From contig CAVSJI010000001.1 in the NCBI GenBank assembly GCA_963728365.1, positions 1,984,001-2,048,000 of the forward strand: 64,000 bases of DNA, read 5' to 3'. This DNA comes from VRUE01 sp963728365 (GTDB lineage Bacteria > Actinomycetota > Thermoleophilia > Solirubrobacterales > 70-9). Shown here piece after piece: positions 37,016 to 45,876 of the stretch. The notes under the pieces are model-generated. The model worked only from the letters and a program-made list of their open reading frames with translations, made no database searches and had not been told where the DNA came from. The position numbers were made by a program, and so were the translations under genes. How positions within the stretch are numbered: the first letter of the stretch is position 1; each line of letters begins with the position of its first letter.

Positions 37016-37434
37016 ATGTGTGGTCGATGCGGCGGGCGCCCCGGTCGTCGACTCTTCCCCGAGCAGACGCCACCCGGGCTCAACTACGTCGTCGTGACGG
37101 GGAAGCTGCTCGATGACCCCAGGCAAGGCGGCGGCCCGGGCGGCACTCCGGTCCTCATCATGCGGATCGAGTTCCCGGTCGCAGACCCTGAGCACCCGAG
37201 GCTGCTCTGGACTATGCCAGCTATGAAGTCGAGGTGCCCGGCGATGTTGGCGGGCGCCGCGTCGAAGAGTTGAGAAAGGGCGCTTCCGTCCTTGTGGCGG
37301 GCAAGCTCAGCGAACGCTGCTCACTGGAGGATGGTCACGCAAGTTGCCGCGGCGCCATCGTCGCGAACCTGATCCACCCCGGCCCGCCTCCCGATTGGCA
37401 GGGCGGCTCGCACGGTCCGAGGTTCGCGCCATGA
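37016..37434 (+). pseudogene. SSB-like OB-fold protein, broken by a one-base frameshift
   Basis: The first frame (from ATG 37016) gives LNYVVVTGKLLDDPRQGG, TPVLIMRIEFPVADPEHPRL and then loses sense and stops at 37273. The next frame continues the same protein as LDYASYEVEVPGDVGG, RVEELRKGASVLVAGKLSER and GAIVANLIHPGPPP, ending at 37434. The join is at 37207-37211 (CTCTGGAC): one extra G would restore WDYASYEVEV. The combined 140-residue product looks like a single-strand-binding OB fold. The second frame's stop overlaps the next start (ATGA), supporting it as the true end. Sequencing error is possible. Confidence 0.72.
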
Positions 37435-37811
37435 CCCCTCGCGCGCCCACCTCGGCACCACCCACCCCTGAGATGAAAGTGCGCTTTGGCCAGAACCTCG
37501 CCCGCTGTCGGGACGGTGCTGACGTCTCCCAGGAAGAGCTGAGCTTCCGCGCCTCGATCCACCGCACCGAGGTGAGCCTGCTTGAGCGTGGCGAGCGCAT
37601 GCCGCGCGTCGACACTGCCCTACGGATCGCCGGCAGCCTCGGCGTTCCTCTCGATGATCTCGTCTCCGGGTTGGAGTGGCGGCCTGGCTACGAGATCGTC
37701 GTGCCCGGCTCGTGGGAGATCGTCGAGAGGAACGGCCAGGCACAGGGCAGCCTCGACGCACCTCCCGCTGAGAGTCCCGCGCCAGCCGAGACCTCGGGCG
37801 ACTCCCGGTGA
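37431..37811 (+). CDS. XRE-family transcriptional regulator (first of a pair)
   Basis: 126 residues from ATG 37431, overlapping the previous stop. HTH_3 domain FGQNLARCRDGADVSQEELSFRASIHRTEVSLLERG (written here as FGQNLARCRDGADVSQEEL then RTEVSLLERGER), DTALRIAGSLGVPLDDLVSG, and a C-terminal WRPGYEIVVPGSWEIV. Pro-rich tail. Likely immunity/maintenance repressor of the element. Tail overlaps the next gene by GTGA. Confidence 0.82.
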   Translation: MTPRAPTSAPPTPEMKVRFGQNLARCRDGADVSQEELSFRASIHRTEVSLLERGERMPRVDTALRIAGSLGVPLDDLVSGLEWRPGYEIVVPGSWEIVERNGQAQGSLDAPPAESPAPAETSGDSR

Positions 37812-38131
37812 CCGCCGGCTCGCGGTCCAAGACCCCGTTCCCGTTCAAAGCCCTCGCTCGCTTCGCTGACAACCTCTACCGTGCTCGCGGGCTTGCTGGC
37901 CTCGATCAGAAGGAGGCGGCCAAGCGCGCCGCCCTCACCCGCGCCAGGCTCGACAAGATCGAGGGCGGCGAATACATCCCCAGCCTCGATGTCCTAATCC
38001 GCCTTGCCGGCACCTACTCGACCTCCGTCGGCGACCTCGTCAACGGCGTCGCTTGGCGCCCCGGCTGGGTCGAGCACTCCGGCCCAGCGGAATATCTCGT
38101 CGTTGAAAACAAACCGGGGCCGGCAAGCTAG
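37808..38131 (+). CDS. XRE-family transcriptional regulator (second of a pair)
   Basis: 107 residues, GTG start overlapping the previous stop. HTH_3: FADNLYRARGLAGLDQKEAA, LTRARLDKIEGGEYIPSL and VLIRLAGTYSTSVGDLVNGV, then WRPGWVEHSGPAEYLVVENK. The C-termini of the two regulators are similar (WRPGY/WRPGW), so they look like a diverged tandem duplication that may form a heterodimer. A 121-bp gap with possible promoter follows before the helicase gene. Confidence 0.82.
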   Translation: MTAGSRSKTPFPFKALARFADNLYRARGLAGLDQKEAAKRAALTRARLDKIEGGEYIPSLDVLIRLAGTYSTSVGDLVNGVAWRPGWVEHSGPAEYLVVENKPGPAS

Positions 38132-38252
38132 GTCCAGATCCCGTTACTCCTTCACGCTTGTCGAGAAGATACGGTTATCTCACCGTAGAGGTACGAGCAG
38201 GGTATGAATGTGGATCAGGGAGGTTCTGTGTCGGCGGCTGAGGTGGTTTTAC

Positions 38253-41200
38253 ATGATTGAGTTGCCTGCGTGCATCTCCAAGAACTTCAGGGTCGACCGC
38301 AACAGCGCGCGCCAGGTGATCGTGCCGCCGCAGACGGTGGTGATCGAAACAGACAAGGAAGGGCCCTATGTGCAGCTGGCGAGCGGCGAGCGAATCGCGC
38401 TCGTCGGCTCGAAACAACAGGCTGACGTGGGAGCGGTAGCGCTCAAGGCGCCAGCGAGAAAGCTGAGCAAGGCTGATGCCGAGTTCAGCGAGGAGGAGCT
38501 GCGATGGCTCGTCGATGGGGGCCCTGGTGATCCGGCTGACGTGCTGGCGTCGCTCGACGGCAGCTTTTCCTTCGTCCAGGCCTCGGCCAACGGCTCGGTT
38601 CCCGGACTCTGGACCCCGCAAATCGGCGCGATCCACGCAGTGCTCGGCTACTGGACCACCGAGGACAGCGATCCCGCCACTGTCGTCATGCCCACCGGTA
38701 CCGGGAAGACCGAGGCAATGGTCGGCCTCTTTGCTGCGCATCGTCCGGAGCGCCTTCTCGTCGTTGTGCCCTCGGACCCACTGCGAAAGCAGATCACCGC
38801 CAAGTTTGAGCTGCTTGGCGTGCTGCAGCGCTTCGGCGTGATCGATCCAGCGGCCCAGCGGCCCGTTGTCGGCCAGCTCGAGCACCGCTTTTCGACGGTT
38901 GAAGCCGCAGAGGAATTCCTGGCGGCTTGCAATGTGGTCGTGACGACTCCGGGGGCGCTCTTGTCGCCGACCAAACCAGAGATCAGCGCCGCGGTCCTTG
39001 CCTCCTGCTCCCATCTCTTTGTTGATGAGGCCCACCACGTCGAGGCGCCGACCTGGAGGCAGATCCGAGACGGCTTTAAGGAGAAGCCGGTGCTCCAGTT
39101 CACGGCGACGCCGTTTCGGGAGGACGGGGTGCCACTTGGCGGCCGCCAGATCTACCGCTACCCGCTCAGTGTCGCCCAGTCACAGGGCTACTTTGCCGAG
39201 ATCGACTACACCTCGGTTGTTGACCTCCTCGATCCGGACCGGGCACTCGCGACGGCCGCGATCGCGCGCCTGCGGCAGGACCTCGACGAAGGTCTCGATC
39301 ACATCTTGATGGCGCGCGTAAGGACCATCCCCAAAGCCGAACGGCTGCATGACGAGGTTTACCGAGAGCTGGCCCCTGATCTCAATCCGGTCGTCATCCA
39401 CAGCGGCCTGGGAGTCCACAAGCGGGAGGCGGCAATCGAGTCGCTGCTCTCCCGTGAGACGAGGATCGTCGTCTGCGTCGACATGCTCGGCGAGGGCTTC
39501 GACCTTCCGGCGCTGAAGGTAGCCGCCATCCACGAGCCTCACAAGAGCCTCGGTGTGACCCTGCAATTCGCGGGGCGGTTCGCCCGAGTTGAGGGCGAGA
39601 GGATCGGCAAAGCGGCCGTCTTCGTCGGCCGCCCCGACTTCGACATCAGCCACGGCCTGCGACGCCTCTTTGCCGAGGACGCGGACTGGAATGAGCTGAT
39701 CAGCGACCTGAGTGAGATCCGCACCCGGGAGGAGGAAGAGCTCGGCGAGCTGGAGGCCGGGTTCGGCCCCGACCCTGAAGAGGTCTCGATCCGCAGCCTC
39801 GCCCCAAAGATGAGCACCGCCGTCTACAGAACCAAGTGCGCGGACTGGGACCCGCAGGCGATCCTCTCGATCTATCCCGAAGACACCATGCTCTCACGCC
39901 CCCTGCCGGTGAATCCGCAAGCTCGTGTCGCCTGGTTTGTGGTGAAACGTGAGACGCCAGTTCGCTGGGGGCACCTGCCGACGGTCGAGGAGGTCGGCTA
40001 TGAGCTCTTCGTTATCTACTGGGATAAGACCAGGGGGCTCCTTTACATCAATAGCTCCAACACGGCTGGCTATCCGACGGCACTGGCCAAAGCGGTTGCT
40101 GGCGAAGACGTGGCGCTAATCAGCGGCCCCTCCGTCTACCGGGCCATGAATGGGATCCAACGGCTGATCCCAACCAATGTCGGGGTTCTCGACGTCCGCG
40201 ACCGCGACCGTCGATTCACGATGTTCGCGGGCTCGAATGTCGCCGCCGGATTCCCCACCGCTGAGGCACAAACCAAGACCCAAACCAACATCTTCGGCTC
40301 TGGTTTCGAGGAAGGTGAGCGGGTGAGCATTGGAGGTTCGTTGAAGGGGAGGGTTTGGAGCTTCGCCGCAGCGAAGACGCTGAAGCACTGGGTCGACTGG
40401 TGTGACCACGTTGGCCCCAAGCTGGCCGACGAGACGATTTCTGTGGATGACGTAATCGGCTCCTTCATCCTGCCGGAGGAACTCGAGGAACTGCCTGATC
40501 TTGTGCCGCTGGCCGTCGAGTGGCCGGTCGAGGCGTTGCTCAATACGAGTGACGAGCGTCGCCTTCGCCTCGGCAGCGAGAGCGCTGCGATCGGGGACGG
40601 TGCGTTGGTGGTCACCGACTTCTCCAAGGGCGGTCCGATCCGTTTCGAGCTGCAGACCGAGGAGTGGGCGGTTCCCTACGAAATCGACATCGAGGCGAAG
40701 GTCCTTGCCTGCAAAGCGGTGGAGACAGAGGCCGAGATCAAGCACGGACTCCGAGACTGGATCCCTTTTAGCGAGTACCTCACCGACAAGAGCAGCGGGC
40801 CGACGATCCTCTTCGAGCAAGATGCAGTGGTCATTCAGCCGGCGATCCTGCTCCGGCCCGAGCGCGAGCGCCCGTCCTATCCGGTCGAGAAGCTGAGCGT
40901 TCCGGAGTGGGGCGAGGAGATTGAAATCCGCAAGGAGTCGCAAGGGCGTCCGAAAAATCCAAATTCCATCCAGGCTCAGATGATCCAGCACGTAATCGGA
41001 ATTCGTGACTGGGATGTTGTCATCGATGATGACGGTGCCGGAGAGATCGCCGACATCGTTGCGATTGGCAGGGATGGTTCGGATCTCACGGTGATGCTCA
41101 CGCATTGCAAGTTCTCGAGCGACGATAAGCCGGGGGCCCGGGTCGCCGATCTCTATGAGGTCTGCGGCCAGGCGCAGCGTTCGACGATCTCGCGCGCCTA

Positions 41201-41471
41201 TCCGCAGGTGATGTTCCAAAAGCTGATCAGCCGGGAGCGCGGCAGGGTCCAGAAGCATCAGCGCTACGGATTCGAGGTAGGCGACATCGACGCGCTCTAC
41301 CGTCTTGAGAACGATTTTCACCGGCTGAGGCCATCCTTCGTGATCGCGATTGCTCAGCCGGGCCTCTCGAAGAAACTCGTGGCAGAGAACCAGCTTCAAC
41401 TCCTCGCCTCCACCGAGACCTATGTACGTGAGGTCGCGAAGGCGGACTTCCGGGTCTACTGCAGCCCGTAG
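38253..41471 (+). CDS. Superfamily 2 helicase with C-terminal nuclease-like domain (candidate defence protein)
   Basis: 1072 residues from ATG 38253 (GAGG 9 bp upstream; ATG 38208 is possible but adds an unconserved basic stretch). SF2 motifs: VVMPTGTGKTEAM (Walker A, about 145-155), LLVVVPSDPLRKQ, VVVTTPGALL, HLFVDEAHHVEAP (DEAH, 257), QFTATPFRED, VVIHSGLGVHKRE, CVDMLGEGFDLP and LQFAGRFARV. The C-terminal domain has GEIADIVAIGRDGSDLTVML and THCKFSSDDKPGARVADLYE, consistent with a restriction-endonuclease-like D...(x)K core, although the usual Glu of ExK is not obvious. No methyltransferase neighbour. Similar helicase-nuclease fusions occur as antiphage or restriction proteins; role inferred. 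Confidence 0.78.
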   Translation: MIELPACISKNFRVDRNSARQVIVPPQTVVIETDKEGPYVQLASGERIALVGSKQQADVGAVALKAPARKLSKADAEFSEEELRWLVDGGPGDPADVLASLDGSFSFVQASANGSVPGLWTPQIGAIHAVLGYWTTEDSDPATVVMPTGTGKTEAMVGLFAAHRPERLLVVVPSDPLRKQITAKFELLGVLQRFGVIDPAAQRPVVGQLEHRFSTVEAAEEFLAACNVVVTTPGALLSPTKPEISAAVLASCSHLFVDEAHHVEAPTWRQIRDGFKEKPVLQFTATPFREDGVPLGGRQIYRYPLSVAQSQGYFAEIDYTSVVDLLDPDRALATAAIARLRQDLDEGLDHILMARVRTIPKAERLHDEVYRELAPDLNPVVIHSGLGVHKREAAIESLLSRETRIVVCVDMLGEGFDLPALKVAAIHEPHKSLGVTLQFAGRFARVEGERIGKAAVFVGRPDFDISHGLRRLFAEDADWNELISDLSEIRTREEEELGELEAGFGPDPEEVSIRSLAPKMSTAVYRTKCADWDPQAILSIYPEDTMLSRPLPVNPQARVAWFVVKRETPVRWGHLPTVEEVGYELFVIYWDKTRGLLYINSSNTAGYPTALAKAVAGEDVALISGPSVYRAMNGIQRLIPTNVGVLDVRDRDRRFTMFAGSNVAAGFPTAEAQTKTQTNIFGSGFEEGERVSIGGSLKGRVWSFAAAKTLKHWVDWCDHVGPKLADETISVDDVIGSFILPEELEELPDLVPLAVEWPVEALLNTSDERRLRLGSESAAIGDGALVVTDFSKGGPIRFELQTEEWAVPYEIDIEAKVLACKAVETEAEIKHGLRDWIPFSEYLTDKSSGPTILFEQDAVVIQPAILLRPERERPSYPVEKLSVPEWGEEIEIRKESQGRPKNPNSIQAQMIQHVIGIRDWDVVIDDDGAGEIADIVAIGRDGSDLTVMLTHCKFSSDDKPGARVADLYEVCGQAQRSTISRAYPQVMFQKLISRERGRVQKHQRYGFEVGDIDALYRLENDFHRLRPSFVIAIAQPGLSKKLVAENQLQLLASTETYVREVAKADFRVYCSP

Positions 41472-41822
41472 CCGGTCATGGCAGACGGCTGCTGGTGATC
41501 TCACTTCGGATCAATCCGCTCCGAGTCTTCACTGTTCATCCCGACCGAACCTAAAAGTTTCCTAACGGATATGTGCGTGGATTAGCGGGGATACGCGGGG
41601 ATTACGGGTGGTGGAATAGGCCGGCTTGACTCCTCATGGTCACGGAGCTACTTAGGTGACTATGAAAAATTTTCGGCTTCATCTCATCGCACGTCCCGTC
41701 GTAGGTCCAAACGCACATCCGAACGCTGCAACTCGCTCTCCGAAAGGCGCAATCGCGCCACGGGTCGGCGACTGCGGCGCTCGCGTTTTGGCGACATCCC
41801 TGTGTCACATCGAGGTCAGATC
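41472..41822 (+). other. 351-bp gap before the coupling ATPase gene; possible origin/transfer or control region
   Basis: No protein gene. Contains the tandem GATTAGCGGGGATACGCGGG (two GCGGGGAT units, 41578-41602) whose half recurs elsewhere in the island, an AT-rich patch TTAGGTGACTATGAAAAATT near 41652-41672 and a likely promoter for the 41823-47444 operon. A transfer origin is conceivable but nothing nicking-related can be shown. Confidence 0.4.
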
Positions 41823-44441
41823 ATGAAGGGCCTCGACCCGCACGATCCCCGGCCGATGCTGGTGATCTTCGCCGGCATCCTTCTCATCGCCATCTGGAGG
41901 GCGCTATCGAGCGTCACCCTCGCCGGGGTCCTCGCACTCGCTGAGCCGCTCGCACCCCTCGCGCTCGGTGCGGTCGCTATCGCCTCGGCGCTGGCTATGC
42001 AGCGGCTTCTCTCCACCAACCGCACGCTTCGCGACCGCCGCACCGTGGCCGTCGTGCCGGCTGATGAGTTCGACCCGGGGTCCGATGAGGTGCTGCGATT
42101 CGCAGCTGAACTCGGCGCCACCGAGCGCCGGGTGCTGGGCTGGGTCGACCGCCGCGCGAGCGCCGTCCGGGTGACGCTCACCAGCGATGCGGAGGGGCGG
42201 CTCGTCTACCTGATGAGCGCCCCCGAGCGCGCGTTCGAGTTCCTGCGTGGCGCGCTCGCCACTTACGACGGCATCGAGCTGCGCGATCCCGAGGAGGTGC
42301 TCGGCAAGCGTCCCGAGGGGCGAGACCTGGCGACCGCTCGCACCGAGCTGGTCCTTGGCCGCAAGGGCCTGGAGCCTCTGGCGCGCCTCTCGCTCGACCC
42401 CGATCCGTTGCGTCCCTTCGCCGCCGCCCTGGAGGCGCTTCACCCCGAGGCCGGAGAGGGGCTCAGCATCTGCATCGACCTACTGCCCGCCACTGGCCGG
42501 CGGCGCACGGGTCTGCGCCGCGGTCTGCAGCGCCAGGCGCGTCGCCGCTACGGCGAACCTCGCACCCTTCGCGAACGGCTCGACGGTCCACAGCGGGACC
42601 GAGGCCGTCCCGGTCCCGATCAGTTGCTCGAGCAGCGGATGATCAACGAGGCGCTCGACGCGAAACTGCGCGATTCCGGAGCGCTGTTCGAGGCGCAGGT
42701 GCTGATCCGCTGTCGAGCCGTGAGCCGGGCCGGCGCCAAGGCGGCGATGCAGCGCGTGCTCGGAGGCTTCGAGATCTTCGGTGCGCAGAACTGGTTCCGC
42801 GCCCGCGGCGTCTCGATTCTCGGTCTCGCCTTCTTCGGCTCCGATCGGCAGCCGCTGCGAAGGAGCTTCGACCGTCGCATGGACAGCGGGCGCTTTCGTC
42901 CGGGCCGGCAGATGGTCCTCACCGCCAGCGAGCTGGCCGGCTTCCTGAAGCCGCCGAGCGTCCACTGCAACGCCGACAACGTCGTCCGCGCCGGAACGCT
43001 GCTGGGTGCTCCGCCGAAGCTGCCGACCTTCGAGAAGGACAAGGCGGACCTGATCCCGCTTGGTCGCGTCGGCTCCAACGGCAACGGGCGGATCGTCGGC
43101 GTGCGCACCGCCGACACCTTCTTCTCCTATATCGCCGGGCGCTCGCGCTACGGCAAGACCGAGCTGGCGGTCGCCCAGTTCGTCCACATGGTGCGCTCCG
43201 GCCACGGCGGTCTCTTTCTCGATCCGCACGGCGACGCACTGGCGCGGATCAGGCCTTACCTGCGCGAGCCGGAGCTGCGCAGCAAGGTGGTCGAAATCGA
43301 CCTCGCCCCCGGTGGCTCGTCTGCTCTGCCTGGCTGGAACCTCTTCGAGCTGGGCGGAGGCGGCGACGGCGAGGAGCGGGTCGAGGCGATCGTAGACGCC
43401 TTCTCCACGGCCCTGGAATGGGGCGAGCGATCGACGCGCGCCATCAACCTCACCACCCAGGCCGCCACCGCGCTGGTCTCAATCGCGAAGGTGCTTCCCG
43501 ACGAGCTGGCGCCGACGATCTTCCAGCTCCCCACGCTGCTCTCCGACGAGCGCTGGCGCGCAGCCGCCATGCCTTTCCTGCCGCGTGCTTCCCAGCGCTT
43601 CTGGGAGCACCGCTTCCCGCTGCTCGCCGCCGAGGCGGTGACGCCGCTGACGAACATGGTCGACCGCCTGCGCGCCTTTCCCTCGACCACGACGCTGCTC
43701 GGCCAGAGCGAGAGCACCTATCGGGTGCGCAAGGCGATGGACGAGGGCCAGATCGTCCTCGTCTGTCCCGGCTCGGGCGGTGCCCTCGACCGGCTGATCG
43801 CCAACCTGATCGTCTTCGATCTGCTGCACTCGGCACGGGGCCGGGCGGAGCTGGTGCCCGGGAGGCGCAAGCCCTTCTGGGTCTTCCTCGATGAGGTGCA
43901 GAGCTTCGACGCCGGCCGCTCCGGCAGCCTTGCCGGCCTGCTCGAGCAGAGCGCCAAGTTCGGGCTGCGCGCGGTGCTCCTGAACCAGAATCCCGAGCGG
44001 CTGAGCCCGCAGACGCTGAACGCACTCACCACCAACCGCTCCCACCTGCTGACGACCGCGCTCAACTCCCACGCGGCTGCGCTGCTGACCAAGGAGTGGG
44101 GCGGGGAGCTGAACAGCACCGTGATGGCGAGGCTGCCGCGCTTTCGCTTCATCGCCCAGGTCACCCACGAAGGTGACCTCAGCCGGCCCTTCGCGCTGCA
44201 GGGGATCAGGGTCGAGGACGTTAACTCCGAGCCCGGGTTTGGCCTGAGGGCCGCGGTGCCCGAAGCCGCTCCGCGCACCGAGGCCGCGCAGGTGATCGAG
44301 CACCTGGAAACGCTCGACGATCGCATCCAAGCTCACCTCGAAGGGCTTGATCCTCCCGCCGCGTCGCAACCGGGCGATGGCGATGAGGGTGGACCCCCTG
44401 AGGGTCCCTTCTGGCTGGACGGAGGAAGCGATGGCGACTGA
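41823..44441 (+). CDS. Type IV coupling-protein-like ATPase (TraG/VirD4 or FtsK-HerA type)
   Basis: 872 residues from ATG 41823 (GAGG 8 bp upstream). Two N-terminal membrane helices (MLVIFAGILLIAIWRAL, LAPLALGAVAIASALAM), a large DNA/regulatory region, then a P-loop ATPase: SYIAGRSRYGKTELAVAQF (Walker A, about 437), GLFLDPHGDAL, and PFWVFLDEVQSFDAG (Walker B, about 684), followed by GLRAVLLNQNPERLSPQ and a TraM-recognition-like end. This is the arrangement of conjugative coupling ATPases that pump DNA. The stop lies inside the first codons of the next gene. Confidence 0.82.
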   Translation: MKGLDPHDPRPMLVIFAGILLIAIWRALSSVTLAGVLALAEPLAPLALGAVAIASALAMQRLLSTNRTLRDRRTVAVVPADEFDPGSDEVLRFAAELGATERRVLGWVDRRASAVRVTLTSDAEGRLVYLMSAPERAFEFLRGALATYDGIELRDPEEVLGKRPEGRDLATARTELVLGRKGLEPLARLSLDPDPLRPFAAALEALHPEAGEGLSICIDLLPATGRRRTGLRRGLQRQARRRYGEPRTLRERLDGPQRDRGRPGPDQLLEQRMINEALDAKLRDSGALFEAQVLIRCRAVSRAGAKAAMQRVLGGFEIFGAQNWFRARGVSILGLAFFGSDRQPLRRSFDRRMDSGRFRPGRQMVLTASELAGFLKPPSVHCNADNVVRAGTLLGAPPKLPTFEKDKADLIPLGRVGSNGNGRIVGVRTADTFFSYIAGRSRYGKTELAVAQFVHMVRSGHGGLFLDPHGDALARIRPYLREPELRSKVVEIDLAPGGSSALPGWNLFELGGGGDGEERVEAIVDAFSTALEWGERSTRAINLTTQAATALVSIAKVLPDELAPTIFQLPTLLSDERWRAAAMPFLPRASQRFWEHRFPLLAAEAVTPLTNMVDRLRAFPSTTTLLGQSESTYRVRKAMDEGQIVLVCPGSGGALDRLIANLIVFDLLHSARGRAELVPGRRKPFWVFLDEVQSFDAGRSGSLAGLLEQSAKFGLRAVLLNQNPERLSPQTLNALTTNRSHLLTTALNSHAAALLTKEWGGELNSTVMARLPRFRFIAQVTHEGDLSRPFALQGIRVEDVNSEPGFGLRAAVPEAAPRTEAAQVIEHLETLDDRIQAHLEGLDPPAASQPGDGDEGGPPEGPFWLDGGSDGD

Positions 44442-45336
44442 GACGATCCGCCGCCGGGAGACTGAGCTGCCGGAAACGGCGGGCGAAGTGGTGGCCTCGC
44501 TAGCCCAGCACCGCGTTCTCTGCACGGCGCAGGTCCGGGCGATCCATTTCCCGTACAGCCGCATTCGCTGGACCCAAAGCGTGCTCGCCCGGCTGCGAGA
44601 CGCGGGCCTCGTCGAATCCGTCCAGCCGCCGCGCACCGGCCGGCGCCTCTGGTTCGCCACCGAGCGCGGAGCGCGGATGGCCCGCGGGGCGCACGCCCTG
44701 GAGGTGACGCCGCGCCCGCTGGAGGGCAGCGAGGTGGCGGGCCAACTGCAGGCGCACACGCTCGCGGTCAACGACGCCGGCATCTGCTTCCTGCGGGCGG
44801 CACGGGAGCGGGACGATGAGTTCGGGCCGCTCTCGTGGCGCCACGAGGTGGCGCATCCCCTCTCGCGCGGCCGGGGCCGCAGGCGCCGGACGCTGATCGC
44901 CGACGCGGTGCTGACCTACCTGCGAGGCGAGGGCGGGCGCGTCGCCCTCGAGCAGCGCTTCCTCGAGCTCGACCGCGCGACCCTCTCCGTTGACCGCCTC
45001 GTCGCCGAGCTGGCCGCCTACGCGGAGCTGTACCGGGCGGCGGGTGGCGACGGCGAGCCGGCCTGGCGCGCGTACTACCCGCGCTTCCCCGTCGTCCACT
45101 GCGTGCTGGCTGGCGCTCCTCGGCCCGCCCTGGAGCGGCGTCGCAAGAGCGTGATCGCGCTGCTGTGCAGCAACCCACGGGTCGTCCGCACCCGCGAGGT
45201 GCGGATCTCGATCTGCCTGCTGGAGGACTTGGACGAGCACGGCCCGTTCGCGCCGATCTTCGTCGGAGCCGGCGATCCCGGCAAGGAGGTCGACTGGCTT
45301 GGGAAGGCGCCGCGGAAGAAGCGGGAGGGGGACTGA
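44431..45336 (+). CDS. Replication-relaxation family protein
   Basis: 301 residues from ATG 44431, with GGAGG 6 bp upstream and an 11-bp overlap with the ATPase gene. N-terminal winged helix (VVASLAQHRVLCTAQVRAIH, VLARLRDAGLVESVQPPRTG, RRLWFATERGARM) is the PF13814-type relaxation/replication initiator pattern common in actinobacterial integrative elements; the C-terminal part has a nuclease-like layout (LIADAVLTYLRGEGGRVALE, QRFLELDRATLSVDRLVAEL). Likely starts autonomous replication or relaxes DNA for transfer. Confidence 0.78.
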   Translation: MATETIRRRETELPETAGEVVASLAQHRVLCTAQVRAIHFPYSRIRWTQSVLARLRDAGLVESVQPPRTGRRLWFATERGARMARGAHALEVTPRPLEGSEVAGQLQAHTLAVNDAGICFLRAARERDDEFGPLSWRHEVAHPLSRGRGRRRRTLIADAVLTYLRGEGGRVALEQRFLELDRATLSVDRLVAELAAYAELYRAAGGDGEPAWRAYYPRFPVVHCVLAGAPRPALERRRKSVIALLCSNPRVVRTREVRISICLLEDLDEHGPFAPIFVGAGDPGKEVDWLGKAPRKKREGD

Positions 45337-45337
45337 A

Positions 45338-45763
45338 GTGGCGGTCCACGAGGTGAAGCTCACGCCGAGTGAGATCGACGCGATAGTGGATCGGGTCGCC
45401 GAGCTCCTCCAGTCGAGGCGAACGGCACGCCCTGCGCGTTCGCGACTACGGATGGTGACCGCAGCCGAAGTCGCGCGGTGGTGCGGCGTCGAGCGCTCGT
45501 GGGTCTACGCCCACGCCGATGAGCTGGGCGCCCGCAAGATCGGCACCGGCGAGCGCCCGCGGCTGCGCTTCGATCTCGCCGAGGTGAGCGAGCGGATCGC
45601 TGCGCTCGACAGCTCGCAAGCCGGCTCTACGCGGGGATCTACGGCGATTGACGTCGATTCGCGAAAGCGCTCGCTTCCCCGGCGACGGAGAGGTATTGTC
45701 GTCATGCAAAACAAAACGGCCGGGCGGCGCGGAAACGCCCCCGGCCCGGCGCCGAAGGTATGA
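45338..45763 (+). CDS. Helix-turn-helix protein, probable excisionase
   Basis: 141 residues from GTG 45338, one base after the previous stop with a GGGAGGGGG site before it. Central HTH_17/MerR-like domain: MVTAAEVARWCGVERSWVYA, HADELGARKIGTGERPRL and RFDLAEVSERI. Gene position immediately before the integrase is the usual place for Xis. The C-terminal codons (AGRRGNAPGPAPKV) are read over a GC hairpin at 45718-45746 that has a relative at 36225-36255. Its stop overlaps a 38-codon ORF by ATGA. Confidence 0.75.
   Translation: MAVHEVKLTPSEIDAIVDRVAELLQSRRTARPARSRLRMVTAAEVARWCGVERSWVYAHADELGARKIGTGERPRLRFDLAEVSERIAALDSSQAGSTRGSTAIDVDSRKRSLPRRRRGIVVMQNKTAGRRGNAPGPAPKV
45718..45746 (+). promoter_or_regulatory. 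GC hairpin with downstream motif, element copy 2
   Basis: GGCCGGGCG and CGCCCCCGGCC enclose GCGCGGAAA, followed by GCGCCGAAGGTATGAGCTTCG. Copy 1 is at 36225-36255 followed by GGCACCGAAGAACCAGCTTCG. Both precede a plus-strand start and could control readthrough or translation. Part of the sequence also codes for the tail of the Xis-like protein. Confidence 0.45.
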
Positions 45764-45876
45764 GCTTCGACGCGATGATCAGCCTAGCGGCGGCCGCAGC
45801 ACCCGCCGCCGCATGGCGTCCGCGCCAGCCATGTCTCCGGCGCCTCGAACGAGGAGGTGATCGGGATGGCTCGTAG
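45760..45876 (+). CDS. Possible 38-residue peptide overlapping the integrase start
   Basis: ATG 45760 overlaps the Xis stop (ATGA) and has GAAGG directly upstream; the frame closes at TAG 45874-45876, 11 bp inside the integrase gene. The product is Ala-rich then Arg-rich (MSFDAMISLAAAAAPAAAWR). It may only couple translation from xis to int; no similarity is recognised. Confidence 0.35.
   Translation: MSFDAMISLAAAAAPAAAWRPRQPCLRRLERGGDRDGS

Noticed and set aside
38208..38252. Upstream ATG as start of the helicase gene
   Set aside because: The ATG at 38253 has a good GAGG site at 9 bp, while the 15 extra residues (WIREVLCRRLRWFY) look unrelated to the protein.
41472..41822. A defined oriT or replication origin
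   Set aside because: There are short repeats and an AT-rich patch, but no recognisable nick site or consistent iteron array, so it is recorded only as a gap of interest.
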